The translations under genes and the position numbers were made by a program. The notes beneath the pieces are model-generated. The model did no database searches. It was not told where the DNA came from and saw only the letters and a list, made by a program, of their open reading frames with translations. Shown one piece after another: positions 45,674-55,091 of a stretch of 64,000 nucleotides of DNA; within the stretch, counting starts at the first letter, position 1, and the number at the start of each line of letters is the position of its first letter. The stretch comes from Vibrio sp. Y2-5 (GTDB taxonomy: Bacteria; Pseudomonadota; Gammaproteobacteria; Enterobacterales; Vibrionaceae): the NCBI RefSeq assembly GCF_014596725.1, contig NZ_JACVEG010000007.1, positions 62,353 to 126,352 of the forward strand, read 5' to 3'.

Positions 45674-48600
45674 ATGATAAATAAAATTCCATATACATCG
45701 TATTCAGGTCAAGCAGGTGCATTATGCAGTAAAGGGAATGCCGTTGAGTTTCTTCAGCCTTGGTATACCCCGATCTCAACAACTCCTGCTAATACAGGGA
45801 TGGCTGTGGGTGGTATAGGGTCGACATTTACCTTAACCCCGCAAGGTAACACCCCAAACTTTAGCTTCATTCCAGGCATATTCGTTGATTGTGAACATGA
45901 AAGTATTCACTTTAATGACTTTTATTTTTCTGTGATGGATGAACACTCTCTGGATAATTTGGATATACCAAATATTGGTGAGTTTTTACTGTTCTTAAAA
46001 TATTATCCTGCTGATTTTTCTTTTGATATTTCTCATGCCAATAATAAAGGTTCTATTCTTTTTGGAATAAAGGGTTGTTTGCGTTCAGGCTTGTTCTATC
46101 TAAATAATAAATCCAACTTTGAACGTTGGCAGATTGAATTTTCCGATAAAACCCAACAAGCGATTACCAAGGATCCTTCTAGTCTTGAAACCCAGTTGCT
46201 TGTTGTGATCGATTTCTTCAATGGCTTATTGGTAAACAACTCGGCACGAGCTCTGTCGCTGACGGCTAATAATGGTTCAAGCGTTGAATCTATTGACTCA
46301 AGCAACATAGAGTACCGTGCTCTTTATCCGATCGCAGAGTACGAATATCAAGGGCTTGAGTCTGTTGCGCTAACGCGTCAGGTCATTTCACCTATTGTGA
46401 AAAACGACCAAATGCTTTGTAGCTTGCCGATGCACTGGAACCACTTCGAGATGAGTAACCGTAGTGACAAAACTCAGCTTGTCACCTTGGTTCAACCGTT
46501 ACGCAATTTGATTGGTTCAACCTATAAGAAAGCACGTGAAGGTGTGCAAGATTCTTGTTGTCACTTAGTTCAAAATGCCATCAGCCAACAACATCAGCCA
46601 GTAACTATCTCTGGTGCTGGTTTTGAGTTCCATGGCGTGAGTATGACATCGACCTCACCTTATGATGGCGATATCTCAGGTGAGGTCTTGTATGGCGTGC
46701 ATACCCAATTTGAAGGGGTAACGGCTGAGCAAGTAACGGTGACCGTCAAACCTCAGGTCTACTGCAGCAAAGCGGATCAACAAGTTGAGCGAGCATTAAA
46801 AACAGGCCGCACCAATGCGCATTTTGATCGTGGTATCTATAGTGGTCGAGAGCCGTTAAGTGCTTTGGTCTGTGTGCAAGTGACTCTTAAACCTGGTGAG
46901 ACGATTGCACTTCGATTTGCTCAAGTGATGGATCACAGCAAAATCTTATTGGATGGTTGGGAAAGTGAAAAAGCTTATGTCCGTTACTTAGATGCTCAAT
47001 CGCGAGCCCAATCTATTCTCAACCAGACTTTACCGAGACTGAGCGAGATAGAGCAAAACATTATCAGTCAGCAGCGCGAGTTCCTTGATAATGCCAGCCA
47101 AACCTTTGTTGATAATGACAGTGCGCTTCGTTTCGCCACCATGGCGATGAACAGCTTGTCCTTCCTCGCGGAATCTACGGTATGGGATAAGGAAAATGTA
47201 CTTCTGGTGAAAGAATGTGTTGATTACCCATTTTTTAACTCACTAGATGTGTATTTCTACGGTTCATTTTCTCTGCTCTATCTGCTTCCAGAGCTTGATG
47301 GCTGCGTAATGAAACACTTTGCCAAAGCTATCTTAAACAGTGACGAAAAGCTGCGACGCTACTGGGAATATGAAGATAAGCCTTATGCGGAACTGGTGGA
47401 CGAGAAATATCAGGGAAGCAGAGCAGAACGCGGGGCGGTCATTCACGATCTGGGCAGTCCTTTTGATATTGAGCCAGATGCTTACAGTTGGCATAACGTC
47501 AAAGAGTGGAAAGATTTAGCGCCTAAATTCATTCTGATGGTGTATCGCCACTGGCAAAAAACGGGCGACCGCGAAGTGGTTGAAAGTTGTTGGTCATCTG
47601 TGAAAGAGAGTATCGATTATCTGACCAATCTTATTGAAGATGGAGACACTCTGCCTTTGACCCGTGGTACTGATGATACCTTTGATAATCTTGCTTCTCA
47701 TGGTGTTTCAATCTACTGTGGTAGCTTATGGGTAGCAGGGTTGCGCGCAGCAAGTGAGCTGGCGTTGTTAGTCGGTGAGGAAGAGCTGGCTCAGGGTTAT
47801 ACACAACGTTCTAAGGATGCTCTTGAAACACTAGAGCGCGGACTTTGGGACGAGCAAAAAGGCTACTATCATTTCTTCATCACACCAGTACAGGCTAAGC
47901 ATTTAACCGGAAACGGTTTCGAATCACTTGAAAAACTTGGCTTAACGCTGACAGGTAATACCGTACATGATGCTAACTTGGTCAACGCTTATTTAGATGC
48001 TTACGAAGTAGACAGTAGTATCAGCAAGCGAGACCAACGTTTGGCTAAGAAACAACGACTGATCGAGCTAGCGCCGCAAGCATTCAGTGCTGAATTTGCC
48101 AAGTTGGAAGCGGATTCCGACAACAGTTTTGGTGACGCACTATTGGCGGACAGCTATCTGAAGCTGGTCGATTTACCGGGCTTGTTTGATTCATCACGCA
48201 TTGAACGCACGCTAGATTTTATCTATCAAACCAACTTTATTACTAACAGCCCTAAATTGGGGGTTGCGAATATGACGCTGGCGGATGGTAGACCTCACGA
48301 TGCGTTTCAGGCGCAAGATGTTTGGATTGGCGTTCAGTTTAGTGTTGCGACTGCACTGCGTCTTGCGGGTAAGCAAGTGCAAGCAGAACGTTTGATGGAC
48401 GCGGTATATCAGGCACTTTACAGCATGGCAAAAATTCCTTTCGCTGCTCCGGAAGGGTTTAACTGCTCTGTTACTGTAAGCGACAACGATATTGCACAAC
48501 GCTTTGACCTAACGTCAGAGATGGCGAGTGAGTTGTTACTGCACTTACAGAAGGTTGGTCACTTGTTTGCTGATGGTCGGGTGAATCCAGAGCTGACTCA

Positions 48601-48751
48601 AAACATTGAGGAGTTTGCGCTGAGTTTGTCCAACTTACCTTCAAACGTCGACTATCGTGAACTCCACACTTGGTTGTTGAGTACCGGTTTGAAATACACA
48701 GCCGGACGCTATTTCCGACCTGGAATGATCTACGCCTATCTCTATAGATAG
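45674..48751 (+). CDS. GH116-like beta-glucosidase
   Basis: A 1025-residue protein of the GBA2-type GH116 family. The N-terminal GMAVGGIGSTFTLTPQGNTP matches that family's beta-sandwich domain (1-480). The helical catalytic domain (about 480-1020) shows DVYFYGSF, IHDLGSP, EWKDLAPKFILMVYR, YCGSLWVAG and DVWIGVQF. From memory of GBA2, the nucleophile would be E514 (in KEC) and the acid/base D667 (in TDDTFD). No signal peptide, so cytosolic. It may hydrolyse beta-glucosides left by GH1/GH94. The ribosome site is poor. Confidence 0.8.
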   Translation: MINKIPYTSYSGQAGALCSKGNAVEFLQPWYTPISTTPANTGMAVGGIGSTFTLTPQGNTPNFSFIPGIFVDCEHESIHFNDFYFSVMDEHSLDNLDIPNIGEFLLFLKYYPADFSFDISHANNKGSILFGIKGCLRSGLFYLNNKSNFERWQIEFSDKTQQAITKDPSSLETQLLVVIDFFNGLLVNNSARALSLTANNGSSVESIDSSNIEYRALYPIAEYEYQGLESVALTRQVISPIVKNDQMLCSLPMHWNHFEMSNRSDKTQLVTLVQPLRNLIGSTYKKAREGVQDSCCHLVQNAISQQHQPVTISGAGFEFHGVSMTSTSPYDGDISGEVLYGVHTQFEGVTAEQVTVTVKPQVYCSKADQQVERALKTGRTNAHFDRGIYSGREPLSALVCVQVTLKPGETIALRFAQVMDHSKILLDGWESEKAYVRYLDAQSRAQSILNQTLPRLSEIEQNIISQQREFLDNASQTFVDNDSALRFATMAMNSLSFLAESTVWDKENVLLVKECVDYPFFNSLDVYFYGSFSLLYLLPELDGCVMKHFAKAILNSDEKLRRYWEYEDKPYAELVDEKYQGSRAERGAVIHDLGSPFDIEPDAYSWHNVKEWKDLAPKFILMVYRHWQKTGDREVVESCWSSVKESIDYLTNLIEDGDTLPLTRGTDDTFDNLASHGVSIYCGSLWVAGLRAASELALLVGEEELAQGYTQRSKDALETLERGLWDEQKGYYHFFITPVQAKHLTGNGFESLEKLGLTLTGNTVHDANLVNAYLDAYEVDSSISKRDQRLAKKQRLIELAPQAFSAEFAKLEADSDNSFGDALLADSYLKLVDLPGLFDSSRIERTLDFIYQTNFITNSPKLGVANMTLADGRPHDAFQAQDVWIGVQFSVATALRLAGKQVQAERLMDAVYQALYSMAKIPFAAPEGFNCSVTVSDNDIAQRFDLTSEMASELLLHLQKVGHLFADGRVNPELTQNIEEFALSLSNLPSNVDYRELHTWLLSTGLKYTAGRYFRPGMIYAYLYR

Positions 48752-48780
48752 AGTGATTAGGTAGTTCAAAGGTGGAATAT

Positions 48781-48812
48781 GTGGGATTGAGTGTAAAAGC
48801 CAATCCCACTTT
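48781..48812 (+). terminator. Hairpin after the GH116-like gene
   Basis: GTGGGATTG/CAATCCCAC (9-bp stem, 11-base loop) followed by only TTTATG; a weak terminator or attenuator before the second LacI gene. Confidence 0.6.
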
Positions 48813-48854
48813 ATGCTTCATATACTTATAAAAAAGAACGAGGGGGTAAGTCTG

Positions 48855-49871
48855 ATGACCAACAAAAAGAAAAAAGCTCCAACTGTTTATGATGTAGCAA
48901 AATTGGCTGGTGTATCACCCAGCACCGTTTCACGCTTTTTGAACCGAACTACCTATGTTGCGGAAGAGAAGAGTCATAAGATCGAACAAGCCATCACCTC
49001 TCTAGGCTACAAGCCAAACTTCCAGATGCAGCAGGATAAAAGTCGTCGCTCTATGACGATTGGTGTCCTAGTTCAGCATCCTGACAGTCCTTACACCAGT
49101 AGCATTCTCAATGATATGGAACGAGTTCTGTTGGCACAGGGCTATTCTTTAGTGCTGGCGACTGGGCATTGGCAGAACAAGCTGGAGATGCATGCGCTTG
49201 AATACTTAATGAAGTGCTCAGTTGATGGTTTGATCATCGTGACTGGTAGCCTAAGCGAACAAATGATTTTGAAAACGGCAGAATCAATCCCTGTGGTAGC
49301 GGTAGGCTATAACATCGAGGGCGAAAACATCCGTTCACTGAATTTGGACAACGTGATGGGTGGCTATATTGCAACTTTGCACTTGTTACAACTCGGTCAT
49401 ATGAACATCGCTCATATTAAAGGGCTAGAGAGTCAACCAGACTCAAGAGCACGTCTTAAAGGCTATAAAAAAGCTTTGCTTGAAGCGAATATCAAACCTA
49501 ATCCTAAGTTGATTAAGCAGGGCGATTTTAGATCTGAAACCGGCTATAAAATGACGGTGGAATTAATCGAATCAAAAGTGCATTTTTCAGCACTGTTTGC
49601 AGCCAATGACCAAACGGCTTATGGCGCGATCAAAGCGTTGACTGACCATGGTTACAAAGTACCAGAAGATGTCTCGGTGGTTGGGTTTGATGATTTACCC
49701 GTTTCACAATATTTCACACCAGCATTGACCACCTTGCGCCAGCCAATAGAAGAAATTGGTGCTTTATGTGCGAGATCTATGCTGAATTTGCTTTCCGGAG
49801 AGCGGCACGAAGTCAGATTACCTCCGATTGATCTTATCGTTCGTCAGTCTACCAAGTCGATTTATCGATGA
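48855..49871 (+). CDS. Second LacI-family repressor
   Basis: A 338-residue LacI/GalR protein from the ATG at 48855, with GGGGG upstream. The upstream in-frame ATG at 48813 adds 14 unconserved residues. It has a Lys-rich N-terminus, helix-turn-helix TVYDVAKLAGVSPSTVSRFLN, and a sugar-sensing domain. It is distinct from the first LacI (for example NRTTYVAEEKSH versus NGTSRVSHDKKL). It precedes the GH9 gene and an operator, so it may control GH9 or compete with the first LacI at shared sites. Confidence 0.92.
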   Translation: MTNKKKKAPTVYDVAKLAGVSPSTVSRFLNRTTYVAEEKSHKIEQAITSLGYKPNFQMQQDKSRRSMTIGVLVQHPDSPYTSSILNDMERVLLAQGYSLVLATGHWQNKLEMHALEYLMKCSVDGLIIVTGSLSEQMILKTAESIPVVAVGYNIEGENIRSLNLDNVMGGYIATLHLLQLGHMNIAHIKGLESQPDSRARLKGYKKALLEANIKPNPKLIKQGDFRSETGYKMTVELIESKVHFSALFAANDQTAYGAIKALTDHGYKVPEDVSVVGFDDLPVSQYFTPALTTLRQPIEEIGALCARSMLNLLSGERHEVRLPPIDLIVRQSTKSIYR

Positions 49872-50035
49872 TATTTTCTTGAAACAGATTCATAAGCTCA
49901 GAGGCAAGTGTTAGTAGTATCACGAAGGGAAAAATAGACATTTTTAGAACAGTTTATTTGTGCGCAGACATCAAACTATTCGCTATGAAATCGCTTACTT
50001 TCATCGTGTTGTAATTCATATGTCTAGGAGTAACT
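49872..50035 (+). promoter_or_regulatory. GH9 upstream region
   Basis: 164 bases containing the LacI-type operator at 49986-49999. A TAGGAG ribosome site lies just before the GH9 ATG. A CRP-like half site (TTTGTGCGCAG) near 49955 is unconvincing. Confidence 0.5.
49986..49999. promoter_or_regulatory. LacI-type operator 3 (GH9 gene)
   Basis: TGAAATCGCTTACT agrees with TGWAARCGYTWWCA except at two positions. Flanking ATGAAA and TTTCAT form an 8-base-spaced inverted repeat. Confidence 0.6.
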
Positions 50036-52321
50036 ATGCACAAATTCAAACTCTCACTGGCAACCATACTGATTCTTTCATCGTGTTCTGTTTATGCAAA
50101 TGAACAGCTTATTAACGGTAAATTTGACGGTAGTATGGATGGCTGGTGGAATGCTGGTGCAGATGTAAAAATCAATAATGGCGAAGCGTGCGTCGAAATT
50201 AGAAATCCGGGTGAAAACTCGTGGAATGTGATTTTAGGTCAAGGCGGCATTGGGTTAGCCAATAGCGCAGACTATCAGGTTTCATTTGATGCGTACGCGA
50301 CTGTCGACACTCAAATGAAAGCGCTGATCCAGCATGAAGGGCCTCCTTACACGCATTACTTTATTGATGAAACAAAGGTCTCGACTCAGAAGAAGAGCTA
50401 TAAGTTTAACTTCAATCATGATGTAGAAAGTGATGCGAAGACAGAATTCCAGTTCCAAATGGGCGCACAGAAAGTTGGCACTATATGCGTCAGCAATGTG
50501 TCGATTCTTGGTGATCGATACATTGAAGAACTAAAGACCAGCTCTGTTCGCGCGAACCAAGTTGGTTACCTTCCTCAAGCCGATAAGTTTGTATTTGTCG
50601 CTAATGAATCTAAAGAGCCCTTAAAGTGGGTGCTAACCAACAGCAGTAATATCAATATCGATTTGGGCAAGACGGAAGTTTTTGGTCTAAATAAGGCTTC
50701 AGGTGAGTTTATTCACCGTATTGACCTATCAAACTACAAATCGGATATGAGTGGTTTGAAAGTGAAAGTTGGCGAAGACGAGAGCTTCCCATTCAGCATC
50801 AACAAAGATGTCTACAACCAGTTGAAATACGATGCGTTGTCTTATTTCTATCAAAACCGCAGTGGTATCGATATCGATAAAGCCTTGGTACAGCGTGACG
50901 ATTTAGCGCGCCCGGGCGGTCATATGAGCGATATGGTGACCTGTTTTGATAAGACGGACAGCTGGGGCAATAAATGGCCTGGTTGTGATTTTACGGTCGA
51001 TGTAACTGGTGGTTGGTATGACGCAGGCGACCACGGTAAGTACACAGTGAACAGCGGTATCTCAACCTGGACTCTGTTGAACTTGTTTGAAAGAGGTAAA
51101 TGGTTGGATAGTGCACCTATTCCTTTTGCTGAAGGGAAAGTGAAAATTCCTGAAGCTGGAAACGGTGTGAATCCTTTGTTGTCTGAAGCTCGTTGGAATA
51201 TCGAGTTCATGTTGGCGATGCAGATCCAAACTGACAAACCTGTCGCAGTTCCTGTAGGTGACCAGTCTGGAGACAAAACACTTAAACTGACAAAGATTGA
51301 CACAAAAGGTATGGCTTTCCATAAAGTTGCTGATGAAGCTTGGACAGGTATGCCATTGCCTCCTCATATGGACACCCAGAAGCGATATGTGGGTTACCCA
51401 ACGACAGCTGCAACGTTGAACTTGTCTGCGATTGGTGCTCAATGCGCCCGTATTTGGAAAGAGATTGATCCTAAGTTTTCGAAAAGCTGTTTGAATGCGG
51501 CGCAAGGGGCTTGGGAAGCGGCGAGCAAAAATCCTAATATTCTTGCCTATGATAACTTCACTGGTTCGGGTCCTTATGATGATAAAGAGCTTTCAGACGA
51601 GTTCTACTGGGCTGCAAGTGAACTTTATATCACCACAGGTGATAGCAAGTACCTTAAAGTACTGAAAGCTTCTCCTCATTATCTAGAGACACCAAAAGGC
51701 AACATTGAAGCTGATGGTGAAATGTTCTGGGGATACACCGCGCCTTTAGCCACGATAAGCTTGGCGGTTGTTCCTAACGGACTGGGTGAAGAGCAGATTA
51801 AAGTAGCAAGAAATAACCTAATCGCTACCTCTGATAACTTTGTGGGTCAGATTGAGAATGAGGGTTACCACATTCCTTACACGGTAGAAGAGTACCCATG
51901 GGGATCGAACTCAAGCTTTGTGAACCGAGCTATCTTCTTAATCTATGCGAATGATTTCACTGGCGATATTAAGTATGTGAAAGCGGCTGCAAATGCGATG
52001 GATTACTTACTTGGCGCTAACCCAATGAACCTCTCTTACATTACAGGTTACGGTACCAACGCTGCTAAGAGCCCTCATCACCGTTTTTGGGCACATGCCG
52101 CTGATGAAAACTCACCAGCTCCAGCACCTGGGGCGCTAGTGGGTGGGCCAAACTCAACAAGCTACAGCGATCCTGTTGCTGCAACGCTGAAAGGGTTATG
52201 TGTGGGTCAAACCTGCTATAGAGACAGCATTAATGCGTGGTCGTTTAATGAGATCACGATTAACTGGAATGCGCCTTTAGTTTGGGTTGCTTCTGCTTTG
52301 GATGAAGGAAAGCTAAATTAA
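50036..52321 (+). CDS. Secreted GH9 family glycoside hydrolase with CBM4-like domain
   Basis: A 761-residue exported enzyme. After the signal peptide (1-21) comes a CBM4/9-like carbohydrate-binding domain (about 25-160), an Ig-like CelD_N domain (about 165-260) and the GH9 (alpha/alpha)6 domain (about 265-757). Catalytic residues are D329 and D332 in YDAGD and E739 in SFNEI. The signal peptide contains LSSC, which fits a lipobox, before VYA-N, so it may be a lipoprotein or soluble. It would cut cello-oligosaccharides or cellulose outside; a glucosaminidase-type specificity, as for some Vibrio GH9 enzymes, is an alternative. Confidence 0.9.
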   Translation: MHKFKLSLATILILSSCSVYANEQLINGKFDGSMDGWWNAGADVKINNGEACVEIRNPGENSWNVILGQGGIGLANSADYQVSFDAYATVDTQMKALIQHEGPPYTHYFIDETKVSTQKKSYKFNFNHDVESDAKTEFQFQMGAQKVGTICVSNVSILGDRYIEELKTSSVRANQVGYLPQADKFVFVANESKEPLKWVLTNSSNINIDLGKTEVFGLNKASGEFIHRIDLSNYKSDMSGLKVKVGEDESFPFSINKDVYNQLKYDALSYFYQNRSGIDIDKALVQRDDLARPGGHMSDMVTCFDKTDSWGNKWPGCDFTVDVTGGWYDAGDHGKYTVNSGISTWTLLNLFERGKWLDSAPIPFAEGKVKIPEAGNGVNPLLSEARWNIEFMLAMQIQTDKPVAVPVGDQSGDKTLKLTKIDTKGMAFHKVADEAWTGMPLPPHMDTQKRYVGYPTTAATLNLSAIGAQCARIWKEIDPKFSKSCLNAAQGAWEAASKNPNILAYDNFTGSGPYDDKELSDEFYWAASELYITTGDSKYLKVLKASPHYLETPKGNIEADGEMFWGYTAPLATISLAVVPNGLGEEQIKVARNNLIATSDNFVGQIENEGYHIPYTVEEYPWGSNSSFVNRAIFLIYANDFTGDIKYVKAAANAMDYLLGANPMNLSYITGYGTNAAKSPHHRFWAHAADENSPAPAPGALVGGPNSTSYSDPVAATLKGLCVGQTCYRDSINAWSFNEITINWNAPLVWVASALDEGKLN

Positions 52322-52464
52322 TTTGTTTGTCTTATGAGTCTGTTGGTCATCTCAAATTTGCCTTCAACGTTCAAGATGAGGTGGCCAATATTTTTACTTT
52401 CAAGCAAGTAAAGGGCCGTAAAACAGATTGAAACGATGAATTATGCTTTGTTTTGAACTAATAA

Positions 52465-52488
52465 AAAGCCCTTATAAATAAGGGCTTT
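52465..52488. terminator. Bidirectional terminator between GH9 and yicC
   Basis: AAAGCCCTTA/TAAGGGCTTT stem with a 4-base loop, between convergent genes. Confidence 0.85.
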
Positions 52489-52514
52489 GTACATTCTAGA
52501 ATTGGGAACTAGAG

Positions 52515-53381
52515 TTATTCGATATTCTGAATTTGCTCACGCATTTGTTCGATAAGCACTTTAAGTTCTACACCTGAAGCGGTGATGTCAGTGCTGATTG
52601 ACTTGGATGCCAACGTGTTTGATTCGCGGTTGAACTCTTGCATCATGAAGTCCAGTTTACGGCCACAAGCGCCGCCTTTTTTCATCACATTACGTGCTTC
52701 TTTGACATGAGAATCTAAGCGATCCAGCTCTTCAGCAACATCGGATTTTTGTGCTAGAAGAATCAGCTCTTGTTCTACTCGCGTTGGGTCTAACTCAACT
52801 TTTGCTTCTTCAAACTTGTTGAACAGACGCTCACGTTGCCATTGCAGAATTTCAGGCATACGTGCGCGAACTTTCACTACTTCTTCGCTGATTGCAACCA
52901 AACGCTGCTCAATCAACTCTTTCATGTTTTCGCCTTCACGACTGCGAGCATCAATAAATTCTTTAACCGCTTCGTCGAACGCTTCTAGAAGCGTTTGGTT
53001 AATGGCATCCATATCTTGCTCAGGCGTTTCCATTACACCCGGCCATTGCATTACCTGAAATGGGTTGATACGAGTCAGTTCACCAGTCATGTGCATAACC
53101 TGACCCGCGGCTTTAATCACTTGGTGTGCTAATGCTTCATTGATTTTAAGTTCACTTTGCGCCGCAGGGTTAGCTTCAAAGCGCAGGTTACACTCGACTT
53201 TACCGCGCGCTAAACGCTGACGAAAACGCTCACGAAGCACAGGCTCTAGGCTACGAAATTGTTCAGGTAAGCGGAAGTAAGTTTCTAGGTAACGCTGGTT
53301 TACCGAACGAATCTCCCATACTGCGCTACCCCAATCGCCTTTGACTTCTTTGCGTGCATACGCCGTCATACTGTAAATCAT
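52515..53381 (-). CDS. yicC: YicC family endoribonuclease-type protein
   Basis: A 288-residue protein, standard YicC length. It starts MIYSMTAYARKE and has the SVNQRYLETYFRLPE segment and the C-terminal ASKSISTDIT and KVLIEQMREQIQNIE conserved blocks. YicC-family proteins in E. coli have been linked to endoribonuclease activity on the sRNA RyhB. It is divergent from rph, as in many gammaproteobacteria, and marks the return to core synteny. Confidence 0.93.
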   Translation of the reverse strand: MIYSMTAYARKEVKGDWGSAVWEIRSVNQRYLETYFRLPEQFRSLEPVLRERFRQRLARGKVECNLRFEANPAAQSELKINEALAHQVIKAAGQVMHMTGELTRINPFQVMQWPGVMETPEQDMDAINQTLLEAFDEAVKEFIDARSREGENMKELIEQRLVAISEEVVKVRARMPEILQWQRERLFNKFEEAKVELDPTRVEQELILLAQKSDVAEELDRLDSHVKEARNVMKKGGACGRKLDFMMQEFNRESNTLASKSISTDITASGVELKVLIEQMREQIQNIE

Positions 53382-53604
53382 CAGTGAATCCTTGATTAAT
53401 CTTCTGCAATTTAATTAGCGCTAATAGTAGCATACAAACACATGGGATAGGTGAGCGCTAATCTAGTTGTTGAAGATTCACACCTAGGAACTGAATCGGA
53501 ATTCCTATATAATCCTCGCCCAATAAATTTCGGTTACCGGCTGAGTTTTTACCGACTTAGTTTTACTAACACAGCTTTGTTTCCCCAACACAGGTAAATA
53601 CCTT
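53382..53604 (+). promoter_or_regulatory. yicC/rph divergent region with a sigma70 -10
   Basis: TATAAT at 53508-53513 is followed by a GC-rich discriminator (CCTCGCCC) and fits a growth-related promoter for rph. The corresponding -35 is weak. Confidence 0.5.
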
Positions 53605-54321
53605 ATGCGTCCAGACAATCGAGCTGCAGATCAAGTTCGTCCAATTAAAATCACTCGTCAGTACACGGCATATGCAGAAGGCTCTGTGTTAGTTGAATTC
53701 GGCAACACCAAAGTTCTGTGCAATGCCAGCGTTGAAGAGGGCGTGCCACGTTGGTTGAAAGGTCAAGGTAAAGGCTGGGTGACGGCGGAATATGGCATGT
53801 TACCTCGTGCAACACACTCGCGTACTCGTCGTGAAGCGGCAAGTGGCAAACAGGGTGGCCGCACCATGGAAATTCAACGTCTGATTGCGCGTAGCTTGCG
53901 TGCAGTGGTGGATTTAGAAGCCATGCCTGAAGTGATGATCACAGTCGACTGTGATGTTATTCAAGCAGATGGTGGTACACGTACCGCTTCTATTACTGGC
54001 GCTAGCGTTGCATTGGCGGATGCGTTTGCAAAGTTGGTTGCTGATGGCCGCTTGAAAAAGAACCCAATGAAAGGCCACGTAGCCGCAGTGTCTGTAGGCA
54101 TTCTTGGCGAAGAAGTGCTTTGCGACCTTGAGTATGTAGAAGACTCCGCAGCTGACACTGACATGAACGTTGTCATGACAGAAGAAGGCAAGATGATCGA
54201 GATTCAAGGTACTGCTGAAGGCGAACCGTTCAGCCACGAGCAACTGTTGGATTTACTTGCTGTTGCCAAGAAAGGTATTGCCGATATCGTCCAGGTTCAA
54301 AAATTGGCTCTGGCAGAATGA
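53605..54321 (+). CDS. rph: Ribonuclease PH
   Basis: A 238-residue phosphorolytic 3'-5' exoribonuclease that trims tRNA precursors. It carries [14 protein letters not shown] at the start, [28 protein letters not shown] and the phosphate-site Arg residues in [20 protein letters not shown], and [18 protein letters not shown]. The stop lies eight bases before the pyrE attenuator-like hairpin, so rph translation may control pyrE as in E. coli. Confidence 0.97.
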   Translation: MRPDNRAADQVRPIKITRQYTAYAEGSVLVEFGNTKVLCNASVEEGVPRWLKGQGKGWVTAEYGMLPRATHSRTRREAASGKQGGRTMEIQRLIARSLRAVVDLEAMPEVMITVDCDVIQADGGTRTASITGASVALADAFAKLVADGRLKKNPMKGHVAAVSVGILGEEVLCDLEYVEDSAADTDMNVVMTEEGKMIEIQGTAEGEPFSHEQLLDLLAVAKKGIADIVQVQKLALAE

Positions 54322-54323
54322 TG

Positions 54324-54356
54324 TTTTTATAGCTCCCAATTGGGGGCTATTTTTTT
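54324..54356 (+). terminator. pyrE attenuator-like terminator
   Basis: TAGCTCCC pairs with GGGGGCTA (one G-U) and is followed by TTTTTTT. A TTTTT run precedes it by one base, and rph ends eight bases upstream. The layout matches the UTP-sensitive rph-pyrE attenuator described in E. coli. Confidence 0.8.
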
Positions 54357-54396
54357 AAGTAACGTTTTTTAAGTAACTACGAAAGAGAAGAGAAAG

Positions 54397-55044
54397 ATGA
54401 AAGCATACCAGCGTGAATTTATAGAGTTTGCCCTTGAGAAACAGGTGCTAAAATTTGGTGAGTTTACTTTGAAATCAGGCCGTAAGAGCCCTTATTTTTT
54501 TAATGCTGGTCTGTTTAACACTGGTCGTGATTTGGCTCGCCTAGGTCGTTTCTACGCCGCTGCGCTTGTGGACTCAGGTATTGATTACGATGTGTTGTTT
54601 GGCCCTGCTTATAAAGGTATTCCAATCGCAACAACAACCGCTGTGGCTCTGGCTGATCACCATGATGTGGACACGCCTTACTGTTTCAACCGTAAAGAAG
54701 CGAAAGACCACGGTGAAGGCGGTAACTTAGTCGGTAGCGCACTGGAAGGTCGTATTATGTTGGTGGACGACGTTATCACCGCTGGTACAGCGATTCGTGA
54801 ATCAATGGAAATCATTAAAGCGAACGGTGCTGATTTAGCGGGTGTATTGGTTGCGATTGACCGTCAAGAGAAAGGCAAAGGTGAGCTTTCTGCTATTCAA
54901 GAAGTTGAGCGTGATTTTGGCTGTGCAGTGGTTTCAATCGTCAGCCTGACTGATCTTGTGACTTACCTTGAAGAGAAAGGTACGAACAACGAACATCTTG
55001 ATGCAGTAAAAGCGTACCGTGCTGAGTATGGTATTAACGCTTAA
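54397..55044 (+). CDS. pyrE: Orotate phosphoribosyltransferase
   Basis: PyrE converts orotate and PRPP to OMP in pyrimidine synthesis. The 215-residue protein has the PRPP loop [23 protein letters not shown] and the flexible loop KDHGEGG. Expression is likely controlled by the attenuator after rph. Confidence 0.98.
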   Translation: MKAYQREFIEFALEKQVLKFGEFTLKSGRKSPYFFNAGLFNTGRDLARLGRFYAAALVDSGIDYDVLFGPAYKGIPIATTTAVALADHHDVDTPYCFNRKEAKDHGEGGNLVGSALEGRIMLVDDVITAGTAIRESMEIIKANGADLAGVLVAIDRQEKGKGELSAIQEVERDFGCAVVSIVSLTDLVTYLEEKGTNNEHLDAVKAYRAEYGINA

Positions 55045-55065
55045 TTGATAAAGCGTGATGGATAT

Positions 55066-55091
55066 AAAAAAGCCCCTAACGGGGCTTTTTT
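55066..55091. terminator. Bidirectional terminator between pyrE and lpxN
   Basis: AAAAAAGCCCC/GGGGCTTTTTT with a TAAC loop. The minus-strand lpxN stop overlaps its T-run. Confidence 0.95.

Noticed and set aside
50920..51505. Long antisense open frames opposite the GH9 gene
   Set aside because: They lie fully within a gene with intact catalytic motifs and follow its codon structure; they are shadows.
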